NCBI GenBank assembly: GCA_016197225.1
Contig: JACPWC010000126.1
Location: forward strand, 1 to 64,000
Length of the DNA stretch: 64,000 nt
Direction of reading: 5' to 3'
DNA from: Chloroflexota bacterium
Lineage (GTDB): Bacteria > Chloroflexota > Anaerolineae > Anaerolineales > VGOW01
The position numbers and the translations under genes are program-made. How positions within the stretch are numbered: the stretch's first letter is position 1; every line of letters starts with the position of its first letter. Below, in pieces: positions 19,190-28,739 of this stretch. Under the pieces are notes generated by a model. The model saw nothing but the letters and a program-made list of their open reading frames with translations. It ran no database searches and was not told where the DNA came from.

Positions 19190-21856
19190 CTACATCTTGC
19201 GCGCTAACGGCAGGCGGATGTGAAACGTCGTGCCCTGCCCGGCCCGGCTCTCGAACGAAATCTCGCCCTGATGGTTCTGCACGATGGACTGGCAAACCGA
19301 CAGGCCCAGGCCGTTGCCGCGTTCGCGGCCTTTGGTAGTGAAGAACGGGGTGAAGATGTTCATCCGATCGGCTTCGGGGATGCCGCGCCCGTTATCGCTG
19401 ATTTCGACTTCGACAGCGCCGCCGTTCTGGCCGACGCGCGAGGTCAGGGTAATGATGCCGGGCCGGTCATCAATCAGCGCGTCGCGGGCGTTCATCAGCA
19501 GGTTGATCCATATCTCTTCCAGTTGGTGGCTGTTGGCCGGCGTCTGGGGCAGGTCGGGCGCAAGGGTCACCTGCAAATCCACACCGCCGCGTGTGAGGTG
19601 CGCGCCCACCAGGTCGAGAGCCTCGACGATGCTGGCGTTGATATCAGCCGGAGCATACTGGTCATCGTCGGGGCGCGAGAAGTTGAGGAGACGTTGCACA
19701 ACGCGCTGGGCGCGCCACCCGGCCTGAAAGATGGCCGCCGCCGAGGCATACGCCGGCGAATCGGGGCTGACGAATTTAAGAAGCAGTTGGGCGTCGGCGA
19801 TGACGGTGGTGAGCGGGTTGTTGATCTGGTGGGCCACGCCGGCGGCCAGTTCGCCGACGGCGGTGAGACGGGCGGCCCGCACCAGGTGCATTTGCGCGTC
19901 GCGCAGGGCGTTGATCGAGCGTTGCAAACTATCGAACAGAGTGGCGTTGTCAATGGCAATGGCCGCCTGCGCCGCCAGCGCCTGCAAAAAGGAATCCATC
20001 ATCTTGCCCTCGAGGTCGAGCGGCGTGCGATGGAAGATTTCGAGCACGCCCTCCAACTGGCCTTTGGCAATGAGGGGCACGCTGTAATAAGTGACGAAGC
20101 CTTCTTCAGCCAGCAAGGGCGCGCGCTCCAGGTCGCCGACGGCTTCGAGCAGATTGGGGATGTTGACCACGCTCTGCTGCAGGGCCGCGCGCCCGGCGTA
20201 GCCTTCGCCGAGTTGCAGGCGCGTGTGCTGAAGGGCGGCGGTACGAAAGCCGCGCGCGGCGGCATATTCCAGCGTTTGCGTTTGCGAGTTGAGCAGGAGA
20301 ATGTCGGCGGCGTCTACGGTGAAATGGGTCGCCACCTGATCGAGAATGGCGTCGAGGGTCGTTCGCAGATCGAGGCTGGCCGTGATCGTCATGTCTATCT
20401 TGCGCAACGATTGAAGTTGCTTGAGGTGCCGGTCGGCCTCCTGAAACAGCCGGGCATTGTCGAGCACAATCGAGGCCAGTTGAGCGAACCGCTCCAGAAT
20501 TTCAATCTCGCTGTTGGAGAAGTTGCGCCCTTCTTCCAGATGCGACACGCCCAGCACCCCCACCACCTGGGCGCCGGATTTCAAGGGCCAGCCGACGATA
20601 GAATGGAGGCCGTTTTCAACAAACTCACTTGGATGCTCCGGCCAGGCGGCGTAATCGTCCAGGATCAACGGCTGGCCGGATTGCCAGACCTTGCCCGCCA
20701 GTCCTTCGCCCAGTTTCATGCGGCGGCCAATGTGGCCGGCGTGGACGCCGATGGCAAACTTGACTTCGATCTCGTCCTTGTTGCCGCTACTCAAATAGAT
20801 AAAGCCGTTTTCGGTGTTCATCAACTGCGCCGCGCGCGCCAAAATGGCCTCCAGCAGGTCCCACATCTCCAGCCGGTTCATCAGCCCCAGCGTTGTCTCG
20901 TAAAGCGCGGTCTGATATTCATTTTGCCGGCGGAGCGCCTCTTCAATCCGGCGGCGCTCGCCAAGCTCGCGTTGAACGGAGGTGTAAAGCTGGGCGTTGC
21001 GCAAGGCCAGCGCCGCCGACCCGGCAAAAGCCGCCATCACTCGCCGGGCGCGCTCGTCGAAGGCCTCAAGTTCGGGACTCTCAAGATTGAGGACGCCAAT
21101 GACTTTTTCGCCGATGCACAATGGTATTGCCAGTTCAGAACGGATCGCCGGGTCACCCGGCAAATAGTGGGGGGCCGCCGTCACGTCCGGGGCGTAGATC
21201 ATTTCGCCGGCGCGGGCGGCGGCGGCGACGAGGCCCGGGCCGTTCAACGGCAGTGTTGTTGGCGCGCTACCCGGCGCGCCAATCGAGGCCAATACTTCAA
21301 GGGCCGTCTTGTCGCTGTTGAAAAGTAAAATGCCGCAATAGTCGAAAGAAAACTCTTTGTGGACGGCGTGGACAATCTGCCGGGCCAGGTTGGGCACATC
21401 GCCGCCCAGCGCAATCAACTGAGTCGAGGCGCGGTAGAGCGAAGCCAACTCATCAATGTTCCGGTCCATCTCGGCCTCTGTCTTCTTCAGAGTCGAGCGC
21501 ACAGCCCGGGCAAGGCGGGGCGCTGGCCGGGCCGATTTGACGACGTAGTCGTCCAGGCCGGCCTTCATCGCCTCGACGGCGAACTCTTCACTGCCCGCGC
21601 CGGTGAACACAATGACGGAACACTGAGGCCAGCGGGCTTTGGCCGCTTGCAGAACTTGCAAGCCGTCGAGCTGGCCGGCGCCGTGATCGGTGATGACCAG
21701 ATCAAAGCCCCCGTTCATCAACGCCCGGTTCAACCCTTCCTGCCCGGCAATCTGTTCCAGGTGCAGGCCCGGAAATTCCCGGCCCAGGGCATCGGCCACC
21801 AGAGACCGATCTTGTGCGTTGCCGTCAACGTGGAGGATACGCAGGGGAGACGACAT
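19190..21856 (-). CDS. Receiver-GAF histidine kinase (REC-GAF-GAF-GAF-HK)
   Basis: An 888-residue soluble kinase. The N-terminal receiver (about 6-125) keeps the phospho-Asp in LVITDHGAGQLDG and lysine in YVVKSA, but the usual acidic pair is VDGN. Three GAF domains follow (about 150-290, 320-465, 490-640). The HisKA box is of the GELAAGVAHQINNPLTTV type near residue 678, and HATPase_c ends with FTTKGRERGNGLGLSV. The kinase core is nearly the same as in the gene ending at 22574. It is the third gene of a kinase-regulator-kinase unit, 11 bases after the regulator. Confidence 0.92.
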   Translation of the reverse strand: MSSPLRILHVDGNAQDRSLVADALGREFPGLHLEQIAGQEGLNRALMNGGFDLVITDHGAGQLDGLQVLQAAKARWPQCSVIVFTGAGSEEFAVEAMKAGLDDYVVKSARPAPRLARAVRSTLKKTEAEMDRNIDELASLYRASTQLIALGGDVPNLARQIVHAVHKEFSFDYCGILLFNSDKTALEVLASIGAPGSAPTTLPLNGPGLVAAAARAGEMIYAPDVTAAPHYLPGDPAIRSELAIPLCIGEKVIGVLNLESPELEAFDERARRVMAAFAGSAALALRNAQLYTSVQRELGERRRIEEALRRQNEYQTALYETTLGLMNRLEMWDLLEAILARAAQLMNTENGFIYLSSGNKDEIEVKFAIGVHAGHIGRRMKLGEGLAGKVWQSGQPLILDDYAAWPEHPSEFVENGLHSIVGWPLKSGAQVVGVLGVSHLEEGRNFSNSEIEILERFAQLASIVLDNARLFQEADRHLKQLQSLRKIDMTITASLDLRTTLDAILDQVATHFTVDAADILLLNSQTQTLEYAAARGFRTAALQHTRLQLGEGYAGRAALQQSVVNIPNLLEAVGDLERAPLLAEEGFVTYYSVPLIAKGQLEGVLEIFHRTPLDLEGKMMDSFLQALAAQAAIAIDNATLFDSLQRSINALRDAQMHLVRAARLTAVGELAAGVAHQINNPLTTVIADAQLLLKFVSPDSPAYASAAAIFQAGWRAQRVVQRLLNFSRPDDDQYAPADINASIVEALDLVGAHLTRGGVDLQVTLAPDLPQTPANSHQLEEIWINLLMNARDALIDDRPGIITLTSRVGQNGGAVEVEISDNGRGIPEADRMNIFTPFFTTKGRERGNGLGLSVCQSIVQNHQGEISFESRAGQGTTFHIRLPLARKM

Positions 21857-21867
21857 GATTCGAAACG

Positions 21868-22584
21868 TCAGGCGGAGATGGTGTAACCATGCCCCGGCAC
21901 GGTGACGATGTAAGCCGGGTTGCCGGGATCGGCCTCGATCTTTTCACGGACGTTCTTGACGTGGACGCGCACCAGATCCGGTGAGCCGGCGTCGAAGGGA
22001 TAATCCCACACGTCGTGCAAAAGCTTGGCCGGCGAGAACACTTCACCGGTGTGCGTCATCAGGAAGTACAGCAAGTCGAACTGCACCGGCGTGAGGGCGG
22101 CTGAACCACGCGGCGAGGTGGCCGTGAACGATTTGCAATCCAGGGCCAGTTCGCGCACCACGATCCGGCTGGGCGGCGCGTCGGTGGCCTGTTTGGAGAG
22201 GCCGCGCCGCAGGATGGCGCGAATGCGGAGAATCAGCTCGTCCACATTGAAGGGCTTGGTCAGGTAGTCGTCGGCCCCGGTCCGCAAGCCCATCACTTTG
22301 TCTTCGATTTTGCTTCGCGCAGTGAGGAACAGCACCGGCAGGTCGGCCAGGATCGGGTCGGCGCGCAGTTGACGGCAAACCTCCAGGCCATCCATGCCCG
22401 GCATGAGCACGTCCAGCACCACCAGGTCGGGCCGGTGGCGGCGGGCCGCGCCCAACCCTTCAACCCCGGAGGTGGCCACAGTGACGCTGAAGTCGTGGGC
22501 GCGCAAGGTGCGCTCAATAGAGCCGGCCACAATCTCCTCATCATCCACAACCAGAATATGCGATTTGCCAGGATCACTGTTCAT
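21868..22584 (-). CDS. OmpR/PhoB-family response regulator
   Basis: A 238-residue transcription factor. The receiver (about 9-122) has HILVVDDEE, VVLDVLMPGMDG, FLTARS and DDYLTKPF. A winged-helix effector (about 142-237) has TPVQFDLLYFLMTHTGEVFS and YIVTVPGHGY. It overlaps the upstream kinase by 11 bases and precedes the second kinase. Tandem 11-bp direct repeats upstream of the unit (24211-24228) are a plausible autoregulatory site, since members of this family bind such repeats. Confidence 0.95.
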   Translation of the reverse strand: MNSDPGKSHILVVDDEEIVAGSIERTLRAHDFSVTVATSGVEGLGAARRHRPDLVVLDVLMPGMDGLEVCRQLRADPILADLPVLFLTARSKIEDKVMGLRTGADDYLTKPFNVDELILRIRAILRRGLSKQATDAPPSRIVVRELALDCKSFTATSPRGSAALTPVQFDLLYFLMTHTGEVFSPAKLLHDVWDYPFDAGSPDLVRVHVKNVREKIEADPGNPAYIVTVPGHGYTISA

Positions 22585-24121
22585 AAGTTCCTCCGTTCTC
22601 TGATTTGCGAACCAGCGGCAACTTCACCAAGAACGTTGTGCCCCGGCCCGGTTTTGAATTAAAGGCGATGTGTCCGCCATGATTTTGAACCACCGACTGG
22701 CAAACCGACAGTCCCAGCCCATTGCCTCGCTCCTCGCCTTTGGTGGTGAAGAACGGGGTAAATATTTGATCGAGGTTGGCTTCGCTGATCCCGCGCCCGT
22801 TGTCGGCCACTTGCACTTCAACGGTTTCCCGGTCGTCACCCAGCCGAGACATCAGCGTAATGAGGCCCGGACGATTTTCGGCCAGCGCGTCACGCGCATT
22901 CATCAGCAAGTTAATCCAAACCTCTTCAAGCTGGTGGCTACTGGCCGGAACGTAAGGCAGGTCGGGCGCAAGGTTGATCTGCAATTCAATGCCGCCGCGC
23001 TGAATGTGAGCGCCGATCAAGTCCAGGGAGTCGATGATGGTTTCGTTGACGCTGGTCGGGATAAACTGGCCTTCGTCGGGGCGGGAGAAATTGAGCAGGC
23101 GCTGAATCACGCGTTGGGCGCGCCACCCGGCCTGGTAGATGGCCGAGGCCGAAGCATGGCCGGGATGAGCGGGGCTAATGGATTTGAGGAGAAGTTGCGC
23201 GTCAGCGATGATGGTGGTGAGGGGGTTGTTGATCTGGTGAGCAATGCCGGCGGCCAGCTCGCCCACCGCCGTCAGGCGGGCCACCCGCACCAGTTGCGCC
23301 TGCGCCGTTTGCAAGGCCTCCAGCGACCGTTGCAAATCTTGAAAGAGCCGCGCATTCTCCGCCCCCATTTCCTTGCGACGGGTGATGTTGCGAACAAAGA
23401 ATTGCGTGAAGGCGGGATGATTCGGGCCGCGCGCGGCCACCAGGCGGGCGCTCACTTCCACCGGCAGGGTGGAGCCGTCGCGGCGACGATAGACGGCTTC
23501 GTAAAAGAGCGATCCTTCGGCGGCCAGGTTTTCGCACAACGCCCGGACATCTTCCGTCTGTTCGGAGGCCAACAACCGGGCCATGGATTGACCGGCAAGC
23601 TCTTTGAGCGAAAAATCGAGCCAGCGGCAAAGCGCCGGGTTCGCATCCAGGATCGCGCCCTGGCCGTCGCACACCAAGATGCCGTCGCTGGCCTGCTCGA
23701 ACAGATCGCGATGACGGCGTTCGGCCTCGGCCAGCGCCCGCTTTAACCTGGCTCGTTCGATCACCCGGGTGAGGACTTCGGGCAAGGTGTCGAGGTAGTT
23801 GCCGGTTTTGATAACATAGTCGGCGGCCCCGGCCTGCACGGTTTTAGCCGCCACCCGTTCGTCGCCTCGCCCGGTGATCATGATCGCCGGAGTCTTGATT
23901 CCCTGATCGGTCAGCTTTTCGAGAATTTCCAAGCCGTTGCCGTCAGGCAGATTGTAATCGAGAAGGAGCGCGTCATAGTCCTCAGCCGCCACTTGACTCC
24001 AAAAATCGGAGACGTGGGCCACGGTGTCAACTTTGTAGCCGCCCTTCATCTCCAGGTATTCCTGGGTAAGCTGGGCGACATCGGGGCTGTCTTCGACAAG
24101 CAACAGACGGGTAGGTTGCAT
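22574..24121 (-). CDS. Receiver-PAS histidine kinase
   Basis: A 515-residue soluble protein and the first gene of the unit. The receiver (about 5-122) has LLVEDSPD, LLDYNLPDGNG and YVIKTG. A PAS domain spans about 137-255, with HisKA GELAAGIAHQINNPLTTI near 293 and HATPase_c ending FTTKGEERGNGLGLSV. With the receiver in front it is built as an internal relay element. It has a clear promoter region upstream and overlaps the regulator gene by 11 bases. Confidence 0.93.
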   Translation of the reverse strand: MQPTRLLLVEDSPDVAQLTQEYLEMKGGYKVDTVAHVSDFWSQVAAEDYDALLLDYNLPDGNGLEILEKLTDQGIKTPAIMITGRGDERVAAKTVQAGAADYVIKTGNYLDTLPEVLTRVIERARLKRALAEAERRHRDLFEQASDGILVCDGQGAILDANPALCRWLDFSLKELAGQSMARLLASEQTEDVRALCENLAAEGSLFYEAVYRRRDGSTLPVEVSARLVAARGPNHPAFTQFFVRNITRRKEMGAENARLFQDLQRSLEALQTAQAQLVRVARLTAVGELAAGIAHQINNPLTTIIADAQLLLKSISPAHPGHASASAIYQAGWRAQRVIQRLLNFSRPDEGQFIPTSVNETIIDSLDLIGAHIQRGGIELQINLAPDLPYVPASSHQLEEVWINLLMNARDALAENRPGLITLMSRLGDDRETVEVQVADNGRGISEANLDQIFTPFFTTKGEERGNGLGLSVCQSVVQNHGGHIAFNSKPGRGTTFLVKLPLVRKSENGGTYEQ

Positions 24122-24182
24122 AGAGTTTATGGTTGGCCTAAGTTCTGCTGATATTCTTCTGAATTTCCAAATCTGTGCGGCG

Positions 24183-24228
24183 ATTGTAGCACGCCTGATT
24201 TTTCAAAGCCGTAAAGAAAACGTAAAGA
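24183..24228 (-). promoter_or_regulatory. Promoter with tandem TCTTTAC repeats (PhoB-like box)
   Basis: On the minus strand TCTTTAC occurs twice with an 11-base period (24222-24228 and 24211-24217). Both lie upstream of an extended -10 (TG-C-TACAAT, 24183-24191). Seven-base repeats with four-base spacers are the usual target of OmpR/PhoB regulators, and no good -35 is present, as expected of an activated promoter. The expected start near 24176 gives a leader of about 55 bases to the kinase ATG. Confidence 0.5.
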
Positions 24229-24333
24229 AGCCGTATAGCGGGAATAAAGAATAAAGGGTGCATAAAAGATACCTCACCCTGGCAGTTTGAAATATAGGGG
24301 AAAAGTAACTGGCGGCACGGGCGACAGACAAAC

Positions 24334-24355
24334 AAAAAAGCCTTCATCAGAAGGC
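24334..24355 (-). terminator. Intrinsic terminator of tRNA-Val
   Basis: On the minus strand GCCTTC-TGAT-GAAGGC is followed by TTTTTT. It starts almost directly after the encoded CCA of the tRNA. Confidence 0.8.
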
Positions 24356-24358
24356 TTC

Positions 24359-24435
<77 letters not shown>

Positions 24436-24456
24436 GGAGTGGCGGCATTATAGCCG

Positions 24457-24489
24457 AAACCTGAAGGGTCTTCAAGACCCTTCAGGTTT
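24457..24489. repeat. 33-nt perfect palindromic element between tRNA-Val and uvrC
   Basis: Arms AAACCTGAAGGGTCTT and AAGACCCTTCAGGTTT flank one base. The length (33), build (16-1-16) and core (GGTCTT-n-AAGACC) equal those of the element inside selA, while the outer arm bases differ. Confidence 0.85.
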
Positions 24490-24504
24490 GCCTTTTGTAC
24501 ATGA

Positions 24505-24510
24505 TAGAAT
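24505..24510 (+). promoter_or_regulatory. Extended -10 for uvrC
   Basis: TG-A-TAGAAT ends 8 bases before the uvrC ATG, so the message would begin about at the start codon. No -35 is convincing, and the spacer upstream is the 33-nt palindrome. Confidence 0.4.
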
Positions 24511-24517
24511 TTTGACC

Positions 24518-26380
24518 ATGACGGCAACCCCTGTTTCCGATCACCTCCAAAGCATCCTCGACACCCTGCCTAACAAGCCCGGCTGTTATCTGATGAAGGA
24601 CAGCGCCGGCGAGATCATTTATGTGGGCAAGGCGGTGAACCTGCGCAACCGCGTCCGGTCGTACTTTCACGGCCAGGTGGATTCGGCCAAGACGGCCCAA
24701 CTCGTCCGCCGCATCGCCGACATCGAAACCATCGTCGTCAACTCCGAACTCGAGGCCCTCATCCTCGAGATGACCCTCATCAAAAAGCACCGGCCCAAAT
24801 ACAACGTCCGGCTGAAAGACGACAAACGCTACCCTTACGTCAAAGTTCACTGGGCCGACCCCTTCCCCAAAGTGACGGTGACTCGCCGCATGGATCAGGA
24901 CGGCTCGCGTTACTTCGGGCCGTATACCTCGGTGTGGGCCGTCCATCAGACCCTGGGCCTTCTGCGAAAAATTTTCCCTTACCTCACCTGCGACCGGGTC
25001 ATCACCGGCAAAGACCCGCGCGCCTGTTTGTACTACGACATCAAACTGTGTTGCGCGCCCTGCATCGGCGTCGCCTCTCAGGACGAATACCGGGCGATGA
25101 TTGACGACCTGTGCAAGTTCCTGCAGGGCCGCACCGAGCCGGTGGTCAAACGTCTGAAGGCCGAAATGATGCAGGCCTCCGACAACCTGGAGTTCGAGAA
25201 GGCGGCGGCCATCCGCGACCAGCTGCTGGCAATCGAGCGCGTGGTCGAAAAGCAAAAAGTGATCTCCAGCGAGCAAGTCGACTCGGACGTGATCGCTTTC
25301 GCCCGCGACAAGGGCGACACCTGCGGCCAGATTTTCTTCATCCGCTCCGGCAAGCTGATCGGGCGCGAAACATTCATGCTGGAAGGCGCGGAGGACGAAG
25401 ACCCGCAAAACATCGTCGCCCAGTTCATCACCCAGTTCTACGAAGAAGCCGCCTTTGTGCCCCAGGAAGTGCTCCTGCCCAACGACATCGCCGAAGTCGA
25501 GATCGTCTCCCAGTGGTTGCGGAACAAGCGCGGCGAAAAAGTAACGCTGGCCGTGCCGAGGCGCGGCGCGAAACATGATCTGGTGGAACTGGCCGCCGAG
25601 AACGCCGCCGAGGCCCTCAAGCAGTTCCAGACCCAGCGCGAGAGCGACGTGTCTAAACTGGTCGAAGGCATAGCCGAACTGCAAGCCGCCCTCGGCCTGC
25701 CCCGGCCTCCGGCCCGCATCGAGTGTTTCGACATTTCGCACACCCAGGGCGTGCAAACCGTGGCCAGCATGGTCGTCTTCACCCAGGGCGCGCCTGATAA
25801 AAAGCACTACCGCTCGTTCAACATCCGCTCGGTGAGCGGCCCCGACGATTTTATGAGCATGACTGAAGCCCTCACCCGCCGCTTCCAGCGTTGGAAGGAC
25901 ATGCAGGAATTAAAACTCGCGCCGGGCAAAAAGCCGGACGAGTCTTTCACCTTGTTGCCCGACTTGTTGTTAATTGACGGCGGCAAGGGGCAGTTGGGAA
26001 TGGCGATTGACGTGTTGAAGGAATTCGGCCTGACCGACCGGGTTCCGGTGGCCTCGTTGGCCAAACAACGAGAAGAAATCTTCCTTCCCGGCCAGTCCAA
26101 CTCCATCATGCTGCCGCGCAGTTCGCAGGGCCTGTTTCTGGTTCAGCGGGTGCGCGACGAAGCCCACCGTTTCGCCATCACCCATCACCGCCAGCGGCGC
26201 GACAAGGCCGGCGTGGCCTCGCGGCTGGACTCGATTCCGGGCATTGGGCCGGGCCGCCGCAAGGCCCTGTTGAAAAAGTTTGGCGACGTTGAGGGCATTC
26301 GCGAGGCCAGCGTTGAAGCCCTGCGAAGCGTGCCAGGGATCAGTGAAGAAATAGCACGGGCGCTCAAAAACAATCTGTAA
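24518..26380 (+). CDS. uvrC: Excinuclease ABC subunit C
   Basis: The nuclease subunit of nucleotide excision repair, making both incisions around the lesion. Its 620 residues match the family length. The GIY-YIG domain is at the N-terminus (PNKPGCYLMKDSAGEIIYVG with KAVNLRNRVRSYF). A UVR motif (NLEFEKAAAIRDQL) lies near residue 230 and binds UvrB. The RNase H-like domain starts IECFDISHTQGVQTV, and tandem helix-hairpin-helix motifs end the protein (DSIPGIGPGRRKALLKKFG). The ATG at 24518 was chosen because the GIY-YIG fold starts right after it. It is the only long plus-strand gene between 6 and 64 kb. Confidence 0.97.
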   Translation: MTATPVSDHLQSILDTLPNKPGCYLMKDSAGEIIYVGKAVNLRNRVRSYFHGQVDSAKTAQLVRRIADIETIVVNSELEALILEMTLIKKHRPKYNVRLKDDKRYPYVKVHWADPFPKVTVTRRMDQDGSRYFGPYTSVWAVHQTLGLLRKIFPYLTCDRVITGKDPRACLYYDIKLCCAPCIGVASQDEYRAMIDDLCKFLQGRTEPVVKRLKAEMMQASDNLEFEKAAAIRDQLLAIERVVEKQKVISSEQVDSDVIAFARDKGDTCGQIFFIRSGKLIGRETFMLEGAEDEDPQNIVAQFITQFYEEAAFVPQEVLLPNDIAEVEIVSQWLRNKRGEKVTLAVPRRGAKHDLVELAAENAAEALKQFQTQRESDVSKLVEGIAELQAALGLPRPPARIECFDISHTQGVQTVASMVVFTQGAPDKKHYRSFNIRSVSGPDDFMSMTEALTRRFQRWKDMQELKLAPGKKPDESFTLLPDLLLIDGGKGQLGMAIDVLKEFGLTDRVPVASLAKQREEIFLPGQSNSIMLPRSSQGLFLVQRVRDEAHRFAITHHRQRRDKAGVASRLDSIPGIGPGRRKALLKKFGDVEGIREASVEALRSVPGISEEIARALKNNL

Positions 26381-26403
26381 TTCGAGAGTCTTTAAGATGA
26401 CAC

Positions 26404-26439
26404 AGCGCGAGGCTCAATGAGCCTCGCGCTGTTGTTTTT
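26404..26439 (+). terminator. Intrinsic terminator of uvrC
   Basis: Arms AGCGCGAGGCT (26404-26414) and AGCCTCGCGCT (26420-26430) flank a five-base loop, followed by GTTGTTTTT. It starts 24 bases after the uvrC stop. The remainder up to 26613 shows no gene. Confidence 0.85.
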
Positions 26440-26613
26440 GTCCACACCGCGCCCGGTTTGGGGGGGGCCTGACACGGTATGAAGGAGAGGAGGGAAATGC
26501 AATTGTTATTTTAGCCAACCGCCTGAGCCTGGCATGAAAACCAGATAAGCAGTCGGTGAGCAGAGCCGAGTCAACGGCTTGAACGTATTCAACGAATTTT
26601 TGTAGCCGACAAA

Positions 26614-28719
26614 TTACGAAAGCCCTTGAAGTTCCTGTTGCCACAGAAGCTCAATCACGCGCTCGACGCCCGATTTGAGGTGACGGCGAAAGGTGCTGAA
26701 GGGCAAGTCAAGCAGTTCGGCGGCCTGCTCCTGGGTCGGCGCGGGTTGCAGATAAGTGTGATGAAGAGCGCGATAAAACTTTGATTCGCGGGGCGAATTT
26801 TGCAGTGTCTCGGCAGTCTTTTTGAGAAGGCCCTGCAGGATCGCCGCCCGCTCTTTGCGGCCCGTGCTGACCCCGGCGCGCTCGATGACCAGCCGCGACT
26901 GCAAGAGCGGGTTGCTCTGCAAAACATCGGAGCGGGTGTAATCTCGCAGAGCATCCTGCACGGCGGCGGCAAATCCCGGTTCGCTCAGCACCACGACCGA
27001 GTCGGAGGCCGGGGTGGCCGGGGCCGATTGGGGGGCCAGGCCGATTTCACGTTCGGCCATGAGAGCCAGCCACGAGGAGGACGGCATAGCCCGCCAGTTG
27101 TGGCCATACACCCCGTAACGGCGGCCACCCACTTCAAAATCAACTTCGAGGATGCGATTGACGTCGGCGTAGCTGAACATCGGTTGCCAAAAATCCGGAT
27201 CGGCATTGGGGAAGAAGGTGAAGACCAGGCCGGGCGTAGTCAGATAATAACGAACGGCGGTGACAAAGATCAGGCTTTGCACCGGCGAGACGGCCTGATA
27301 GGTCTCACGCGCCATCCAGAAGCGGAAGTAGAGCGCGGCCTCGCCGGGCCGGAGCGGCGCATGTTTTTGCAAGTGCCGCCAGGCGGCGTCGGTGGCCGGG
27401 TCGGCGGCCAACTCGTCGGGGCCGGCCTGGTGCAAGGCCACCATGCCCAGCAAGCCGTCGGGCCGGCCATTCGAGTCGCGAAAGACCAGCACGTTGCGGG
27501 GCTGGCTCTTGAACCAGCGCTCAGCCAGTCTGGCCGACTCAGCGCCTTCATGTTGCGCCACTATCTCAACCAAAGATGAAATCTCTCCCTCGCCGGCGCT
27601 GGTGGGGGCGCTGCCGCTGGCCTGCCATTCCAGGAACGGTCGCACCATTGAATTATCGCGATGCAGAAAGATCAGATCAAAAAGGTGGCGTTGCTGATCG
27701 TAGCCGGTGGATTGTTGAATGCGCCGGTTATAGTAGTTGCGGGCGCGGCGGTGCTGTTCGGCGTACCAATCCGGGTTGCGCCAGCGCACGTCGGCCACCA
27801 GCGCCTCGCGGGCCAGGTCGTGCGGAAAGAGTCCGAGCGGCGCAAACTCCACAAACGACAAACCGCGCAACCACTCGAAGAGTTCGTTGGCGTCGGGCAC
27901 GCCCAGCATCTCGGCCAGCAAAGACTCGGTGGTGAGCCGCACCAGGGCGCAAGCCTCGAGCGCGGCGCGGTGCGCCGGGCCGGGCAATTTTTGCACCAGC
28001 CGTTCCAGGAGAGTCTTGACGATATCGGGCGCGGACTCGGGCTGGAAGCTGGGCAGGGCTTCGGGCCGCTGGGCAAAAACGTCGGCCACCAGCGACAGGG
28101 CCAGCGGGTGGCCGTGGGTGAAGTTGAGGACGGCCTGATGTTGTTCGGGCGGGATGTTTTGTTTGGCGAGATAGGCCCGGCTTTCGTCGGGCGACAAATT
28201 GCGAAGCGGGATGATGCGAACCAGGGACTGCCAACCAGGGTCGGCCCGCCACGCCGGGGATGGCGGCTCGCGGCCCGCCATCACCATCAATACATTCTCC
28301 GGCAGTTGCGGCAGAAACGTTTCGCGCAACCAGTTGTCGAGCGGGGCCAGAATTTCGTAAGTGTCAATCAGAATGACATGAGGCGTTGCCCGTTCGGCGA
28401 TGAGCGAGAGCGGCGACCCGGAGGGCGGAGAGCCAAGCGCCAACCCGAGCGCCTCCAGGAACGAGTCGGCGGCGGGTTCGATGTTGCGCGCGTCAATGAA
28501 AATGGCCGGGATGCGGGCTTCTTCGCAAACGCCTGTGAACTCGTTGAGCAGGGTGGTTTTACCCACACCGCCCGGGCCAAAGACGTAGACGATCTGAACC
28601 GATTGCTCGGCTTTGCCAAGCGCGGCCAGCGCCGACTCAAAAAGAGTCTGCTCGGCGGTCCGGCCCACAAAACGGCGGCGGCGCGACGCGCTTAGTCTAT
28701 CCGATAACTTTGCTGGCAT
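26614..28719 (-). CDS. STAND-type ATPase with C-terminal sigma-4-like HTH
   Basis: A 701-residue protein. A STAND/AAA NTPase domain occupies about residues 15-330, with FVGRTAEQTLFESALAAL, Walker A FGPGGVGKTTLL near 45, Walker B-like HVILIDTYEIL, and MVMAGREPPS. A middle region (about 340-600) has no recognised family. The C-terminal 70 residues (PTQEQAAELLDLPFSTFRRH) look like sigma-70 region 4 or a LuxR-like HTH. This suggests an ATP-dependent signal-responsive regulator, as in MalT-type proteins, though no TPR repeats are seen. It lies alone between uvrC and the eutQ unit. Confidence 0.75.
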   Translation of the reverse strand: MPAKLSDRLSASRRRRFVGRTAEQTLFESALAALGKAEQSVQIVYVFGPGGVGKTTLLNEFTGVCEEARIPAIFIDARNIEPAADSFLEALGLALGSPPSGSPLSLIAERATPHVILIDTYEILAPLDNWLRETFLPQLPENVLMVMAGREPPSPAWRADPGWQSLVRIIPLRNLSPDESRAYLAKQNIPPEQHQAVLNFTHGHPLALSLVADVFAQRPEALPSFQPESAPDIVKTLLERLVQKLPGPAHRAALEACALVRLTTESLLAEMLGVPDANELFEWLRGLSFVEFAPLGLFPHDLAREALVADVRWRNPDWYAEQHRRARNYYNRRIQQSTGYDQQRHLFDLIFLHRDNSMVRPFLEWQASGSAPTSAGEGEISSLVEIVAQHEGAESARLAERWFKSQPRNVLVFRDSNGRPDGLLGMVALHQAGPDELAADPATDAAWRHLQKHAPLRPGEAALYFRFWMARETYQAVSPVQSLIFVTAVRYYLTTPGLVFTFFPNADPDFWQPMFSYADVNRILEVDFEVGGRRYGVYGHNWRAMPSSSWLALMAEREIGLAPQSAPATPASDSVVVLSEPGFAAAVQDALRDYTRSDVLQSNPLLQSRLVIERAGVSTGRKERAAILQGLLKKTAETLQNSPRESKFYRALHHTYLQPAPTQEQAAELLDLPFSTFRRHLKSGVERVIELLWQQELQGLS

Positions 28720-28739
28720 GTGTGCTTAACGGTCCATCA

